A stretch of 64,000 nt of DNA from positions 1 through 64,000 of the forward strand of contig NZ_CP029550.1 in the NCBI RefSeq assembly GCF_003173715.1. Direction: 5' to 3'. This DNA is from Methylobacterium durans (GTDB lineage Bacteria; Pseudomonadota; Alphaproteobacteria; Rhizobiales; Beijerinckiaceae). A model generated the notes under the pieces. The model did no database searches. It saw nothing but the letters and a program-made list of their open reading frames with translations, and was not told the DNA's origin. A program made the position numbers and the translations under genes. Positions within the stretch are counted from its first letter, which is position 1. Each line of letters opens with the position of its first letter. Of this stretch, positions 17,594-27,962 are shown piece after piece.

Positions 17594-20063
17594 GTGAACG
17601 ATCAGCCGATGCCGCCTCACGAACCGGACCGCCCGCAGGACGGCCCCGCCCCGGACACCCGCGCCGCCGCCCGCGAGGCCGCGGCGGCGGCGCGCGTCCT
17701 CGGCCGCCAACTCGGCATCCTGGCGGCCGGCGCCGCCCGGGGCGCCGGGGCGCGGACGCGCGCCGCCGCGTCCGGTACCGGCCCGCTCCTGCGCGGTCTG
17801 TCGGAGCGCCTGCGCCGGCCCGGCCCAGCCGCTTGGCGACGGGCGCGAGCGAAGCGGGCGAGGCGACGCGCGTCCCACGCCGCGGCTGGCGCGGGCGCAT
17901 CGCCGGCAGTCCCCTCCTGGTGGCGCTCCTCGCTCTCGTGGCGCCACCGGTCCTCGCCCTGACGGGCCTCGTCGTCACGAGTTTTCTCACCCTGCCGCCC
18001 CTCGGCGGCGCGGCCCTCGACCCGGGGCAGCGGGCGCTCACCGTCGAGGCCGACGACGGGCGCGTCTTCGCGACCCGCGGCGCCTTCCGCGGGCAGCTCC
18101 TGACCGCGCCCGACCTGCCGCCGCACCTCGCCCAGGCGATCATCGCCATCGAGGACCGCCGCTTCTACAGCCATTGGGGCGTCGACCTGCGCGGACTCTT
18201 CCGCGCGGCCTGGCGCAACGCCGTCGGCGGCGGCGTGCGCGAGGGCGGCTCGACCATCACCCAGCAATATGTCCGACTGACCTCGCTGACCCAGGAGAAG
18301 ACCCTGCGCCGCAAGGTCCAGGAGGCGTTCCTCGCTCTGCGCGTCGAGAGCGAGATGTCGAAGGACCAGATCCTGCTCGGCTATCTCAACACCGCCTATT
18401 TCGGGGCCGGCGCCTATGGGGTCGATGCGGCGGCCCGGCGCTACTTCGGCAAGCCCGCCAAGGCCCTGACGCTGCCCGAGGCGGCGATGCTGGCGGGCCT
18501 CGTGCGCGCGCCCTCGCAGCTTGCCCCGACCCGCAATTTCGGCGGCGCCAAGGAGCGTGCGGACGTCGTCCTGCAGACGATGGTCGAGACCGGCGCGATC
18601 ACGGCGGAGGCCGCCGACAAGGCCCGCGCCCAGACGATCACGCTTCGCACGCCGCCCGAGACACCGCCCGGCACCAACTACTTCCTCGACATGGTGGCGG
18701 GCGACGCCAAGCGGCTCGCCGACACGCAAGGCGACGTGACCGTGCGCACGACGCTCAACCTCGACCTGCAGAGCCTCGCCGAGGGCGTCGTCGCCCGACG
18801 CCTTGATGCGGAGGGCACGAAGAAGAAGGCCGGTCAGGCCGCTCTCGTGGCGCTCTCGAAGGACGGCGCGATCCTCGCTCTGGTTGGCGGGCGCGACTAC
18901 GAGGACAGCCAGTTCAACCGCGCGACGCAGGCCAAGCGCCAAGCGGGCTCGCTGTTCAAGCTGTTCGTCTACCTTACGGCCTACCAGAAGGGCTACACGC
19001 CGGAGAGCGTTCTCGTCGATCGCCCCGTCCAGATCGGCGATTGGGAACCGCAGAACTCGAACAACCGCTTCCGCGGCGCGGTGCCCCTTTCGACGGCCTT
19101 CGCCCTCTCGATCAACACCATCGCGGCGCAACTCGCCGACGAGGTCGGCGTGCCGGCGGTGATCGAGACGGCCCGCAGCCTCGGGGTCACGTCGGAGCTG
19201 CCGAACGTGCCGAGCCTGGCGCTCGGCTCGGCCGAGGTGACGCTCCTCGAGATGACCCGCGCCTATGCGGGGGTGCTCGCCAACCGCATGCCGCTCGAGG
19301 CCTACGGCGTCCACGCGATCCGGGGCGGAGCGCCCCAGCCGCTCTACGTCCATCCCGACCCCAAGGCGGGAGCGGCGCTGCCCGGCGACACCCGGGCGAT
19401 GATGCTCGACTCGCTCCAGGCGGTGGTCGACGGCGGCACCGGCAAGGCGGCGCGGGTCTCCGGAATCCCGGTCGGCGGCAAGACTGGCACGACGCAGGAA
19501 TATCGTGACGCGTGGTTCGTCGGGGTGACGCCCGATCTCGTGGTCGGAATCTGGGTCGGCAACGACGACAACAGCGCCATGAACCGGGTCAGCGGCGGCG
19601 ATATGCCGGCCGCGATCTTCCGGGACTTCGTTCAGCGCGCCGCCGCCCAGATGGCGAAGGGCCGCGCCAAGCGCCCCTCCGCGGCGCGGGCCGAGCCCGC
19701 CCCGGCGGCGCCGGTCGCAGCATCTCCGGCGGCGGAGCTGCGCGGCGTGCCCGAGGTGATCGATACCGGCACCCTCGCCTTCCGGGCCGGGTGGTACGGC
19801 TTCTCGGCGTCGAGGGCGAGGGCGGCGCGCTCGCCCGACAGCTCGCCCGTTATCTTCGCCGCCGCGAGGTCACCTGCGGACCCGGTGCCGAGGCACAACC
19901 AAGCAGCGCCGCGCTTCGCTGCCGGATCGACGGAGACGACCTCGCCGCCCTGATCCTGGCGGCCGGGGGCGCTCGCGCCAGCGACGACGCGCCCTCCGAC
20001 CTCCTTTCCGCCGAGGAGCAGGCCCGCTCCGAGCGGGTCGGCCTGTGGCGGCGCGAGCGCTGA
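17594..20063 (+). CDS. Class A penicillin-binding protein (PBP1A type) with SNase-like tail, frameshifted
   Basis: Bifunctional peptidoglycan synthase. The N-terminal cytoplasmic region starts at GTG 17594 (ATG 17609 is possible). One membrane span ([20 protein letters not shown]) precedes the glycosyltransferase domain, with [12 protein letters not shown] carrying the catalytic Glu and GGSTITQQ. The transpeptidase domain has the serine motif SLFK, then SIN and KTGT. After an Ala/Pro linker, the last 105 residues look like a staphylococcal-nuclease fold: [32 protein letters not shown] and [14 protein letters not shown]. The nuclease catalytic Arg/Glu set is not evident, so a binding role is more likely. 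Breaks near 17831 and 19793 split the protein; about 822 residues when joined. It ends 10 bp from the convergent chemoreceptor gene. Confidence 0.87.
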
Positions 20064-20072
20064 GCGAACCGG

Positions 20073-21757
20073 TCAGGCCGCCCGCACCTCGTTGAGGAAG
20101 CGCCGGACCTCGGCGCCAAGATGGTCGGCCTGCACGGTGAGGCCCGAGGCGGAGGCGAGCACGCGGCCCGCCGCCTCGCCGGTCTCGCCGCCCCCGCGAC
20201 GCGGGTGACGGTGCGGGTGACCTCGTCGGTGCCGGCGGCCGCCTGCCCGACATTGCGCACGATCTCCTGCGTCGCCGAGCTCTGCTCCTCCACGGCCGCC
20301 GCGATGGCGCCGGTCATGGCGTTCATCTCGCCGACCCGCCCGGCGATCGAGCGGATCGCCGTCACCGCCTGATCCGTGGCGCCCTGGATCTCGCCGATCT
20401 GGCGCGAGATCTCGTCGGTGGCGCGCGCGGTCTGCGAGGCAAGTTCCTTCACCTCGGCGGCCACGACGGCGAAGCCCCGCCCCGCCTCGCCGGCGCGAGC
20501 CGCCTCGATCGTCGCGTTCAGCGCCAGGAGGTTGGTCTGACCCGCGATGCTGGAGATGAGGTTGACGACGTCGCCGATCCGGGTTGCGCCCGCACTCAGG
20601 GCCTCGACCAGCCCGGCGGTCGTTCCCGCTTCCGCAGCGGCCGCAGCGGCCAGGCTCGCGGAGCCCTGGACCTGACGGCCGATCTCGTGGACGGAGCTGC
20701 CGAGTTCCTCCGCCGCGGCGGCGACCATCGAGACGTTGGCGGCGGCCTCCTCGGCGGCGGCGGCGGCACCGGTCGACTGGTCGGCGGTGCAGGCCGCGTT
20801 CGCGCTCATCGCGTGGGCGGTCCCCGGAAGATCGTTCGCGGCCGTCGAGACCGCCTGCACGATGCCGCCGACCGCCCGCTCGAACCCGTCCGCGAGGTCG
20901 CGCATCGCCGCCTGCCGCTGCGCCTCGGCACCGGCGCGGGCGAGCGCGGCCTCATCCTCCAGGGCCCTGGCGCGGATGAGGCCGTCCTTGAACACCTGCA
21001 CGGCGTCGGCCATCGCGCCGATCTCGTCCTTGCGCCCGAGGCCGGGCACGGCGGCGGCGAGGTCGCCGCCCGCGAGCCGGCCCATCGCCCCGTTCATGCC
21101 GCGGATCGGCCGGCTGATCCCAAGGTGCAGCAGAATGAGCGATCCCAGGGCGGCGGCGATCATCACGGCCAGACCGAAGCCGGTCGCGAAGCGCGAGGAC
21201 GATGCGGCCGCCAGCGCCGCCGCGCTGCGCTCGCCGAGGAGGGAACGCTCGGCCGCCATCAGCTCGCCCGCAATGGCGCGCAGAGCGTCCATCGCGGACT
21301 TGCCCGCGCCGGACGCCTCGATCCGCCGCGCCTCGTCCCGGGTCTCGGAATTGCGCATCAGGGCGATCTCACGCTCGGCGACCTCCCGCCAGCGCTGCGC
21401 CTGAGCCTCGAGGTTCGAGAGGCGCTTCTGCTGAGCGGGATTGTCCGCCGTCATCCGCCGTGCCGTCGCTGCGGCCTCCGTGAAGCTGCTCACGCCCTCG
21501 CGGTACGGAGCCAGGAACGTCTCGTCGGCGGAGATGAGATAGCCGCGCAAGCCCGTCTCCTGGTTGATCATCGCGCCGACCGCGTCGTCGACCTGGCTGA
21601 TCACCGCATGGGTGTGGGCGGTCCAATGGTTGGTGTTCTCGATCGTGCCGAGGTTGCGCAGCGACACGAAGGAGATGCACAGCCCCACGACGAGAAGGAC
21701 GGCAAGCGTCGCTCCGATCTTGGCGGCGATGGACAGGTTGGCAAGGCGCGACGACAT
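20073..21757 (-). CDS. Methyl-accepting chemotaxis protein with CHASE3-like sensor, frameshifted near the end
   Basis: Membrane chemoreceptor of about 560 residues. Order: span 1 ([18 protein letters not shown]), a periplasmic CHASE3-like helical domain with [16 protein letters not shown], span 2 ([20 protein letters not shown]), a HAMP domain ([20 protein letters not shown]), and a signalling domain whose hairpin tip reads [20 protein letters not shown] followed by [19 protein letters not shown]. The frame breaks near 20195 in a C run; the repaired tail ends [12 protein letters not shown] at 20073. Start ATG at 21757 (MSSRLANLS) is preferred; ATG at 21796 is in frame too. The ligand is unknown. 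An AT-rich block at about 21826-21895 lies just upstream. Confidence 0.92.
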
Positions 21758-21981
21758 CGAGATCCCGCAAAAGTTGTCGGGGATGTCGCTGGTCAACGTC
21801 CCCGCGTGAAAGCTTCGGGATACTGAGGTGAAAATAATAATGATGATTTAATCGCCATATTTGAGCAAATTTCGTTCTTTTATACTTTCAAATGGCTGGT
21901 TTTGGTCAATTTTTGCTGCCGACCTACACCTCGACAGCGCGGGAAAGCACCTGCCAGGTCCCGCGCAATCCCCCGAGCCGA

Positions 21982-23451
21982 TCAGCGGAAGGGCGGCTCA
22001 TCGAAGCTGCGCAGCTTTCGCGAGTGCAGGCCCGCGCGGTCGGCGCGGAGGGCGTCGAGGGCGGCGAGGCCGATCAGCAGGTGCTCGGCCACTGCCCGCT
22101 CGTAGAAGGCGTTGGCGGCGCCCGGCAGCTTGATCTCGCCGTGAAGCGGCTTGTCGGAGACGCAGAGCAGCGTGCCGTAGGGGACGCGCAGGCGATATCC
22201 CTGGGCGGCTATGGTGCCGCTCTCCATGTCGACGCCAATCGCGCGGGACAGGTTGATGCGCCGCCGCTCCTGCGAAAAGCGCAACTCCCAATTGCGGTCG
22301 TCGTAGGTGACGACGGTGCCGGTGCGCAGGCGGCTCTTCAGCGTCTCGGCCTGCTCGCCGGTCACCTTTCCGGCGGCGGCCTGAAGCGCCAGCTGCACCT
22401 CGGCGAGCGCCGGAACCGGCACGTCCGGGGGCACCAGCTCATCGAGGATGCGGTCGCGGCGCAGGTAGCCGTGGGCAAGGACGTAGTCGCCGATGCGTTG
22501 CGACTGGCGCAGTCCCCCGCAATGCCCAACCATCAGCCAGCAATGGGGCCGCAGCACCGCGAGATGGTCGGTGATCGTCTTGGCGTTCGAGGGGCCGACC
22601 CCGATGTTGACGAGCGTGGTGCCCTCCATCGACCCGTCCGGTCGCCGGGCGACGAGGTGGTAGGCCGGCATCTGGAAGCGGTGCCAGGGTGAGGCGGCGA
22701 CGATCGCGGCCGGGTCGGCGCCGGCCGCCTCGGCACGGCTCACCGTGATGCCGCCCGGCAGGATCATCTGCTCCAAGCCGTCCTCGCCCGCGGCCAAGCG
22801 GTCCAGGCCGTGGCGCACGAAGCGGTCGACGTAGCGGTGGTAGTTTGTCAGCAGGATCCAGGGCTGCACGTGGCGCCAGTCGCAGCCCGTGTAGTGCACG
22901 AGCCGGCGCAGGGAGTAGTCGACGCGGATCGCGTCGAAGAGGGCGAGCGGGCGCGGCGCGTCCGGGAGCTGCTGCCATGTCCCGTCCGCGATCTCGTCGC
23001 CGACGACGGAGAGGAGCGGGACGGGGAAGTAGGTCGCGAGTTCGGCCGGCCCGATCCCGCCGCGCGTCAGGTCGGCTCCGGGCTCCAAGACGTAGGGGTA
23101 CGGGATCTCCTGACCGCTGAGCCCGACCTCCAGGCTGACGCCGTAATCCTCGACGAGCGGCTGGAGCTGCGCCATCAGGTAAGTGCGGAAGTGGTCGGGC
23201 TGGGTCACGGTTGTGGCGTAGGTACCCGGCACCTGGAGCTTCGCCGTCGCCCGGCTGATCCGCGGCACGGGCCCGGACGGCCGGTAGGTGACGCGCAGTT
23301 CCGGGTAGCGGAAGCGGAGCCGCTCGGCGGCATCCGGCGGCGTTCCGCCGTCGAGGAAGCGGTCGAGCGCTGCCCGCAGGGCGCCGGTCGCTCCGGCATG
23401 GAGCGCGACGAGCCGGTCGATCGCCGCAGAAGGGTCGGGCACCGATTCCAT
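21982..23451 (-). CDS. amn: AMP nucleosidase
   Basis: Cleaves AMP to adenine and ribose 5-phosphate and so helps set cellular AMP levels. The protein is about 489 residues, close to the E. coli length of 484. An N-terminal regulatory domain (GLSGQEIPYPYVLEPGADLT, then RRLVHYTGCDWRHVQPWILL) precedes a nucleoside-phosphorylase-like catalytic domain with NIGVGPSNAKTITDHLAVL, HCWLMVGHCGGLR, GVDMESGTIAAQGYR and CVSDKPLHGEIKLPG. ATG at 23451 is used; GTG at 23475 is an in-frame alternative. It diverges from trmO, with about 170 bp between. Confidence 0.93.
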   Translation of the reverse strand: MESVPDPSAAIDRLVALHAGATGALRAALDRFLDGGTPPDAAERLRFRYPELRVTYRPSGPVPRISRATAKLQVPGTYATTVTQPDHFRTYLMAQLQPLVEDYGVSLEVGLSGQEIPYPYVLEPGADLTRGGIGPAELATYFPVPLLSVVGDEIADGTWQQLPDAPRPLALFDAIRVDYSLRRLVHYTGCDWRHVQPWILLTNYHRYVDRFVRHGLDRLAAGEDGLEQMILPGGITVSRAEAAGADPAAIVAASPWHRFQMPAYHLVARRPDGSMEGTTLVNIGVGPSNAKTITDHLAVLRPHCWLMVGHCGGLRQSQRIGDYVLAHGYLRRDRILDELVPPDVPVPALAEVQLALQAAAGKVTGEQAETLKSRLRTGTVVTYDDRNWELRFSQERRRINLSRAIGVDMESGTIAAQGYRLRVPYGTLLCVSDKPLHGEIKLPGAANAFYERAVAEHLLIGLAALDALRADRAGLHSRKLRSFDEPPFR

Positions 23452-23620
23452 CGGTCGCAACTCGTCGTCGATCACGCGGCGGCCTCCGTACACGATGGGA
23501 ATCCCGCCTCCGGCTCTACACCGCCGGGCGTCCCGGCGCGACGCCCCGCCGTGGTCGACGCTTGCACCGGAGGTCGGGCTGCCCGAAAGCGGGGGATCGG
23601 CACGAACGGGGACGGTCGGC

Positions 23621-24133
23621 ATGAGCGAGGTGGACGGCGCATCGGCGGAGGACGGGTTCGAGCGCCGGCCCGGCGAGGAGTGGACCGCGCTTCCGACCGA
23701 GTTCGATGCCGGCCTGTACTTCATCGGCCGGATCTCGACGCCCTGGACCCGCCGCTCCGAGTGCCCGAAGAACGGACGCCAGACGAACGCAGTCTGCACC
23801 GTGCGGGTCGACCCGGCCTTCGTGCCGGCCCTCCAGAACGTCGAGGGCGCGAGCCACCTGATCCTGCTCTACTGGATGGACAGGGCCGCGCGGAACCTCG
23901 TGCGGCAGCGGCCGCGCCACGCCGACGGAAGCCGGGGCACTTTCTCGCTGCGCTCGCCCGCCCGGCCGAACCCGGTCGCCCTCTCTGTCGTCGAGCTCAT
24001 CCGGCGCGACGGGGATACGCTTGTGGTGCAGGGCCTCGACTGTCTCGACGGGACGCCGCTCCTCGACATCAAGCCCTACTACGCCAGCACCGATTCGCGG
24101 CCCGAGGCCACGGTGGAGCGGTCGGGACGCTGA
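23621..24133 (+). CDS. trmO: tRNA (t6A37) N6-methyltransferase TrmO-like
   Basis: A 170-residue TrmO/TsaA-family protein. The E. coli enzyme methylates N6-threonylcarbamoyladenosine at position 37 of tRNA-Thr. Family blocks are FIGRISTPW, the SAM-site LRSPARPNPVALSVVEL, and CLDGTPLLDIKPYY near the end. ECPKNGRQ corresponds to the usual R-x-x-x-PKQ block. Start ATG at 23621 begins a hydrophilic leader before the conserved domain; upstream in-frame sequence is not conserved-looking. Confidence 0.85.
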   Translation: MSEVDGASAEDGFERRPGEEWTALPTEFDAGLYFIGRISTPWTRRSECPKNGRQTNAVCTVRVDPAFVPALQNVEGASHLILLYWMDRAARNLVRQRPRHADGSRGTFSLRSPARPNPVALSVVELIRRDGDTLVVQGLDCLDGTPLLDIKPYYASTDSRPEATVERSGR

Positions 24134-24228
24134 GCACGTCCGGCCCGGCAATCTCCGCCCGCCGAGGCCACCCAAATTGACACTTTTTGCGGGATGCCCC
24201 CGCTGTGCCCGGAATGTCGCAGCGCTAT

Positions 24229-24253
24229 GAACAAAATGTGCTCTAATATGTTC
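24229..24253. promoter_or_regulatory. Imperfect inverted repeat upstream of marR
   Basis: GAACAAAAT and AATATGTTC, separated by seven bases, form a 9-bp imperfect inverted repeat (one arm base pair differs). It lies about 50 bp before the MarR-type start, in the most AT-rich part of this intergenic region, where a self-regulating MarR dimer would be expected to bind. Confidence 0.4.
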
Positions 24254-24301
24254 TGATCAGGATGAATCCGACGCTGCGGCGTGCGGCCGCGAGGGGCATC
24301 G

Positions 24302-24904
24302 ATGGGTCGAACGACGAAGGCATTGCGCGAGGCCGGGAGCGCCGCGGTCCGGCACGAGACGATCGATCCGGATATCTACGTGCCGGCCCTGCTGACGACC
24401 CTCTCGAACAACCTGACGCGGAGCGCCTCGACCTTCTACCGGCGGCATTTCGGGGTCGGCATCACCGACTGGCGGATCATGTACCGGCTCGCCTCCGAGC
24501 CCTGGGTGACGGCGCACCACATCTGCAACGCGGCCCAGCTCGACAAGGGCGTGGTGAGCCGGAGCCTCGCCTGGATGGAGAAGCGCGGGCTGGTGCTGGT
24601 GCGCGGCGACGAGACCGACGCGCGCCGCCGCCTCGTCGCCCTGTCGCCCGCGGGCCACGACCTGCACGACCGGATCACGGTGGTGGCGCTGGAGCGCGAG
24701 CGCAATTTCCTCGCGACGCTGACGACCGAGGAGACCGACGCTGCCATCCACCTCCTGCGCAAGCTGATCGGAAACCTGCGGGCCTTCCAGAAGCCGGTGG
24801 CGATCCCGCCGCCCCGGGACGTCCCCGCCGCTACGACGGTCGAGGCGGCGGGCGAGGTCCTCGCCGCCGCGGTCAGGCCGCGCGCCCGCGCGGCGGCGCC
24901 TTGA
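24302..24904 (+). CDS. MarR-family transcriptional regulator
   Basis: Winged-helix regulator of 200 residues. The domain spans about residues 20-160: LTTLSNNLTRSASTFYRRHF, then GITDWRIMYRLASEP, recognition helix AQLDKGVVSRSLAWMEKRGL and the wing VRGDETDARRRLVALSPAG. Start ATG at 24302 was chosen; an in-frame ATG at 24281 would add seven residues. The Ala/Pro-rich tail overlaps the convergent RND gene by 32 bp. It may control that pump or a gene outside the obvious neighbours. Confidence 0.9.
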   Translation: MGRTTKALREAGSAAVRHETIDPDIYVPALLTTLSNNLTRSASTFYRRHFGVGITDWRIMYRLASEPWVTAHHICNAAQLDKGVVSRSLAWMEKRGLVLVRGDETDARRRLVALSPAGHDLHDRITVVALERERNFLATLTTEETDAAIHLLRKLIGNLRAFQKPVAIPPPRDVPAATTVEAAGEVLAAAVRPRARAAAP

Positions 24905-27900
24905 TCCGGTACCAGCCGACATAGAGGGCCGGCAGGAAGAACAGGGTCAGGAAGGTGGCGGCGATGATGCCGCCGATCATGGCGTAGGCCATCGGGCCCC
25001 AGAACACCTCGCGGGCGATCGGGATCATGCCGAGGCTGGCGGCCGCCGCGGTGAGCAGGATCGGCCTCATGCGGTGGCGGGTCGCCTCGACCACGGCGTC
25101 CCAGGGCCCGAGCCCCTCCGCCTCGCATTCCTCGATCTGAGCGATCAGGATCACGGCATTGCGGATGATGATCCCGATCAAGGCCAGAATCCCGAGAATC
25201 GCCACGAATCCCATGGGCTTACCCGAGCTGAGGAGCGCCGCGACGACGCCGATGATCCCCAGCGGCGCGACGCTGGAGACGAGGAACAGCTTCTGCACGC
25301 TCTGGAGCTGGATCATCAGGAAGACCGCCATCGTCAGCAGCATGACCGGCACCACCGCCGCGATCGGCCCCTGGCCCTTGGCGGCCTCCTCGACGGCGCC
25401 GCCGGTCGCCAGCGTGTAGCCCTCGGGCAGCGCGCGCGCGTAGGCATCGATCTCGGCCTGGAGATCCGCCACGATGGTCGGCGGCTGCGTCGCGTCGATG
25501 ATCGGCGCCTTGACGGTGAGCGTCGGCACCCGGTCGCGGCGCCAGACGATCGGCTGTTCGAGGTCGTAGTCGATCTTCGCGAAGGCGAGGAGCGGCACCA
25601 CGGCGCCGTTCGAGAGCGTGACCTGCAGGCTCTGGAGCGTATCGAGGGAGGTGCGCTCGATGGTGCGGGCGCGGCCCACGACGTTCACGAGGTAGATCGA
25701 GTCGCGCACCTGCGTGATCGCGGAGCCGCCGACGACGCTGTTGAGGATCGAGGCGATGTCCTGGCTGGTCACGCCGAGCTGGCGGGCCTTGTCCTGCAGG
25801 ATCTCGACGCGCAGCACCTTGCCGGGCTCGTTCCAGTCGAAGGTCGGCACGCCGACATGGGGGTTTCGCGCGACGATGTCGGCGAGCTTCAGGGCGTTCT
25901 CGCGCACCACCTGCAGGTCCGGCCCGCTGAGCCGGTACTGGATCGGCCGGCCGACCGGGGGGCCGAGGGAGAGCGGGTTCACGAAGACGTCGGTGCCGAC
26001 GAAGTCGCGCTTCCCGAACGCGTCCAGGCGGGCGATCACCCGGTCGCGGGCCTCGAGCGACTTCGTGACGATCACGATCTGCCCGAAGAAGGCGTTGGCG
26101 AGCTGCTGGTCGAGGGGCAGGTAGAAGCGCACGGCGCCCTGGCCGACATAGGACGACCAGCGCTCGATGTCGGGGTCGCCCTTCAGCGCCGCCTCGAAGC
26201 GGTCCATCTGGGCCTTCGTCTCGGTGATGGTCGCGTTCTGCGGCAGCGTCATGTCGACGAGGAGCTCGGCCCGGTCGGAGGCGGGGAAGAATTGCTGCTG
26301 CACCTTCGTCATGCCGGCGATCGCGAGCCCCATCATCGCGACGCAGGCGAGCACCGTGGTCCAGCGGAAGCGCATCGCGACCCGGAGCACGCGGAGGAAC
26401 AGGCGGGTCAGCCGGCCGCCCTCGTGGGAATGCGCCTTCATCGTCTTGGGCAGCAGCGCCACGCCGATGAGGGGCGCGAACAGCACCGCCACCACCCAGG
26501 AGACGAGGAGCGAGGCCGCGATCACCACGAAGAGCGAGTAGGTGTACTCGCCGGCCGCCGAGCCGTTGAAGCCGATCGGCAGGAAGCCCGCCACCGTCAC
26601 CAGGGTGCCGGTGAGCATCGGGAAGGCGGTCGAGGTGTAGGCGTAGGTCGCAGCCTTCTTCAGCGAGTCGCCGAGTTCGAGGCGGGCGACCATCATCTCC
26701 ACGGTGATCATCGCGTCATCGACGAGAAGTCCCAGCGCGATGATCAGGGCGCCGAGGGAGATGCGCTGCAGCGTCACCCCCATGATCTGCATGATCACGA
26801 AGACGATGGCGAGGACCAGCGGGATCGAGATCGCGACGACGAGCCCCGCCCGCAGCCCGAGGCTGATGAAGCTGACGACGAGGACGATGACGACGGCCTC
26901 GACCAGCGCCTGGGTGAAGCCGCCGACCGCCTCCTCCACGATTCTGGGCTGGTCCGAGACGAGGTGGATGCCGACCCCGATCGGGAGCTTGGCCTCGATC
27001 TGACGCATGCGCGCGCTCAGATCCTCGCCGAAATGCAGGAGGTTGGCGTTCGGCCGCATGGCGATGGCGAGCCCGATCGCCGGCTTGCCGTCGACCCGGA
27101 ACAGGGCGGCCGGCGGGTCCTCGTAGCCGCGGCTGATCTCGGCGACGTCCGAGAGGCGGAAGAAGCGGTCGTTGAAGCGCAGGTTGATGTCGCGCAGCGA
27201 ATCCTCGGAGGCGAACTGGCCGCTCACCCGCACCGAGACCCGCTCCGGACCGGCCTGGACGACGCCGGACGGCGAGATCGCGTTCTGGCTCTGCAGGGTC
27301 TTGATCAGCGACTGGATGTCGATGCCGTAGCCGGCGAGCTTGCGGGTCGAGAAGTCGAGGTAAATCGTCTCCTTCTGGCTGCCGAGCAGCAGCGTCTTGC
27401 CGATGTTCGGGACCTTCAGGATCTCGGTGCGCACGCCCTCGACGTAGTCGCGCAGCTGCCGGTGGGTCAGCCCGTCGGCGGTGAAGCCGTAGACGTTGCC
27501 GTAGACGTCGCCGAACTCGTCGTTGAAGAACGGGCCCTGCACCCCTTGCGGGAAGGTGTTCTGGATGTCCCCGAGGCGCTTACGCACCTGGTAGAAGGCG
27601 GGCTGGATCTCCCCCGGCTTTGTCGTATCGCGCAGGTTGACGAACACGGTCGCCTGGCCCGGCGTCGTGTAGCTCCGCACGTAGTCGAGGGCGTTGATCT
27701 GCTGGAGCTCCTTCTCGATCCGGTCGGTGACCTGCTCCAGCGTGTCCTTGATGGTGGCGCCCGGCCAGTTCGCCTGGACGACCATGGTCTTGATGGCGAA
27801 GGGCGGGTCCTCCTCGCGGCCGAGGCCCCGGTAGGCGATGGTGCCGGCGACCAGGCACACGGCCATCAGGAACCAGACGAAGGAGCGGTGCCCGAGCGCC

Positions 27901-27962
27901 CAGTCCGAGAGGTTGAAGCCCCCAGTGCGCACCTCGCCGCTTGTGTCGTTCGGTGCGTGCAT
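24873..27962 (-). CDS. RND-family efflux permease
   Basis: Inner-membrane proton-driven pump of 1029 residues, the normal length, in an intact frame. It has 12 spans in two repeats, e.g. WALGHRSFVWFLMAVCLVAG and the helix-4 region LGALIIALGLLVDDAMITVEM, which carries the paired Asp residues used in proton relay. Large porter loops include VQANWPGATIKDTLEQVTD. The second repeat has FMGFVAILGILALIGIIIRN-like sequence. It forms a tripartite pump with the two upstream adaptors and an outer-membrane channel not in the window. ATG at 27962 shares a base with the stop of the second adaptor. The family type (HAE1-like versus others) is not certain; the substrate is unknown. Confidence 0.93.
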   Translation of the reverse strand: MHAPNDTSGEVRTGGFNLSDWALGHRSFVWFLMAVCLVAGTIAYRGLGREEDPPFAIKTMVVQANWPGATIKDTLEQVTDRIEKELQQINALDYVRSYTTPGQATVFVNLRDTTKPGEIQPAFYQVRKRLGDIQNTFPQGVQGPFFNDEFGDVYGNVYGFTADGLTHRQLRDYVEGVRTEILKVPNIGKTLLLGSQKETIYLDFSTRKLAGYGIDIQSLIKTLQSQNAISPSGVVQAGPERVSVRVSGQFASEDSLRDINLRFNDRFFRLSDVAEISRGYEDPPAALFRVDGKPAIGLAIAMRPNANLLHFGEDLSARMRQIEAKLPIGVGIHLVSDQPRIVEEAVGGFTQALVEAVVIVLVVSFISLGLRAGLVVAISIPLVLAIVFVIMQIMGVTLQRISLGALIIALGLLVDDAMITVEMMVARLELGDSLKKAATYAYTSTAFPMLTGTLVTVAGFLPIGFNGSAAGEYTYSLFVVIAASLLVSWVVAVLFAPLIGVALLPKTMKAHSHEGGRLTRLFLRVLRVAMRFRWTTVLACVAMMGLAIAGMTKVQQQFFPASDRAELLVDMTLPQNATITETKAQMDRFEAALKGDPDIERWSSYVGQGAVRFYLPLDQQLANAFFGQIVIVTKSLEARDRVIARLDAFGKRDFVGTDVFVNPLSLGPPVGRPIQYRLSGPDLQVVRENALKLADIVARNPHVGVPTFDWNEPGKVLRVEILQDKARQLGVTSQDIASILNSVVGGSAITQVRDSIYLVNVVGRARTIERTSLDTLQSLQVTLSNGAVVPLLAFAKIDYDLEQPIVWRRDRVPTLTVKAPIIDATQPPTIVADLQAEIDAYARALPEGYTLATGGAVEEAAKGQGPIAAVVPVMLLTMAVFLMIQLQSVQKLFLVSSVAPLGIIGVVAALLSSGKPMGFVAILGILALIGIIIRNAVILIAQIEECEAEGLGPWDAVVEATRHRMRPILLTAAAASLGMIPIAREVFWGPMAYAMIGGIIAATFLTLFFLPALYVGWYRIKAPPRGRAA

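Noticed and set aside
24177..24205. TTGACA as a -35 box for marR
   Set aside because: The sequence 17 bp downstream is GC-rich with no -10 match.
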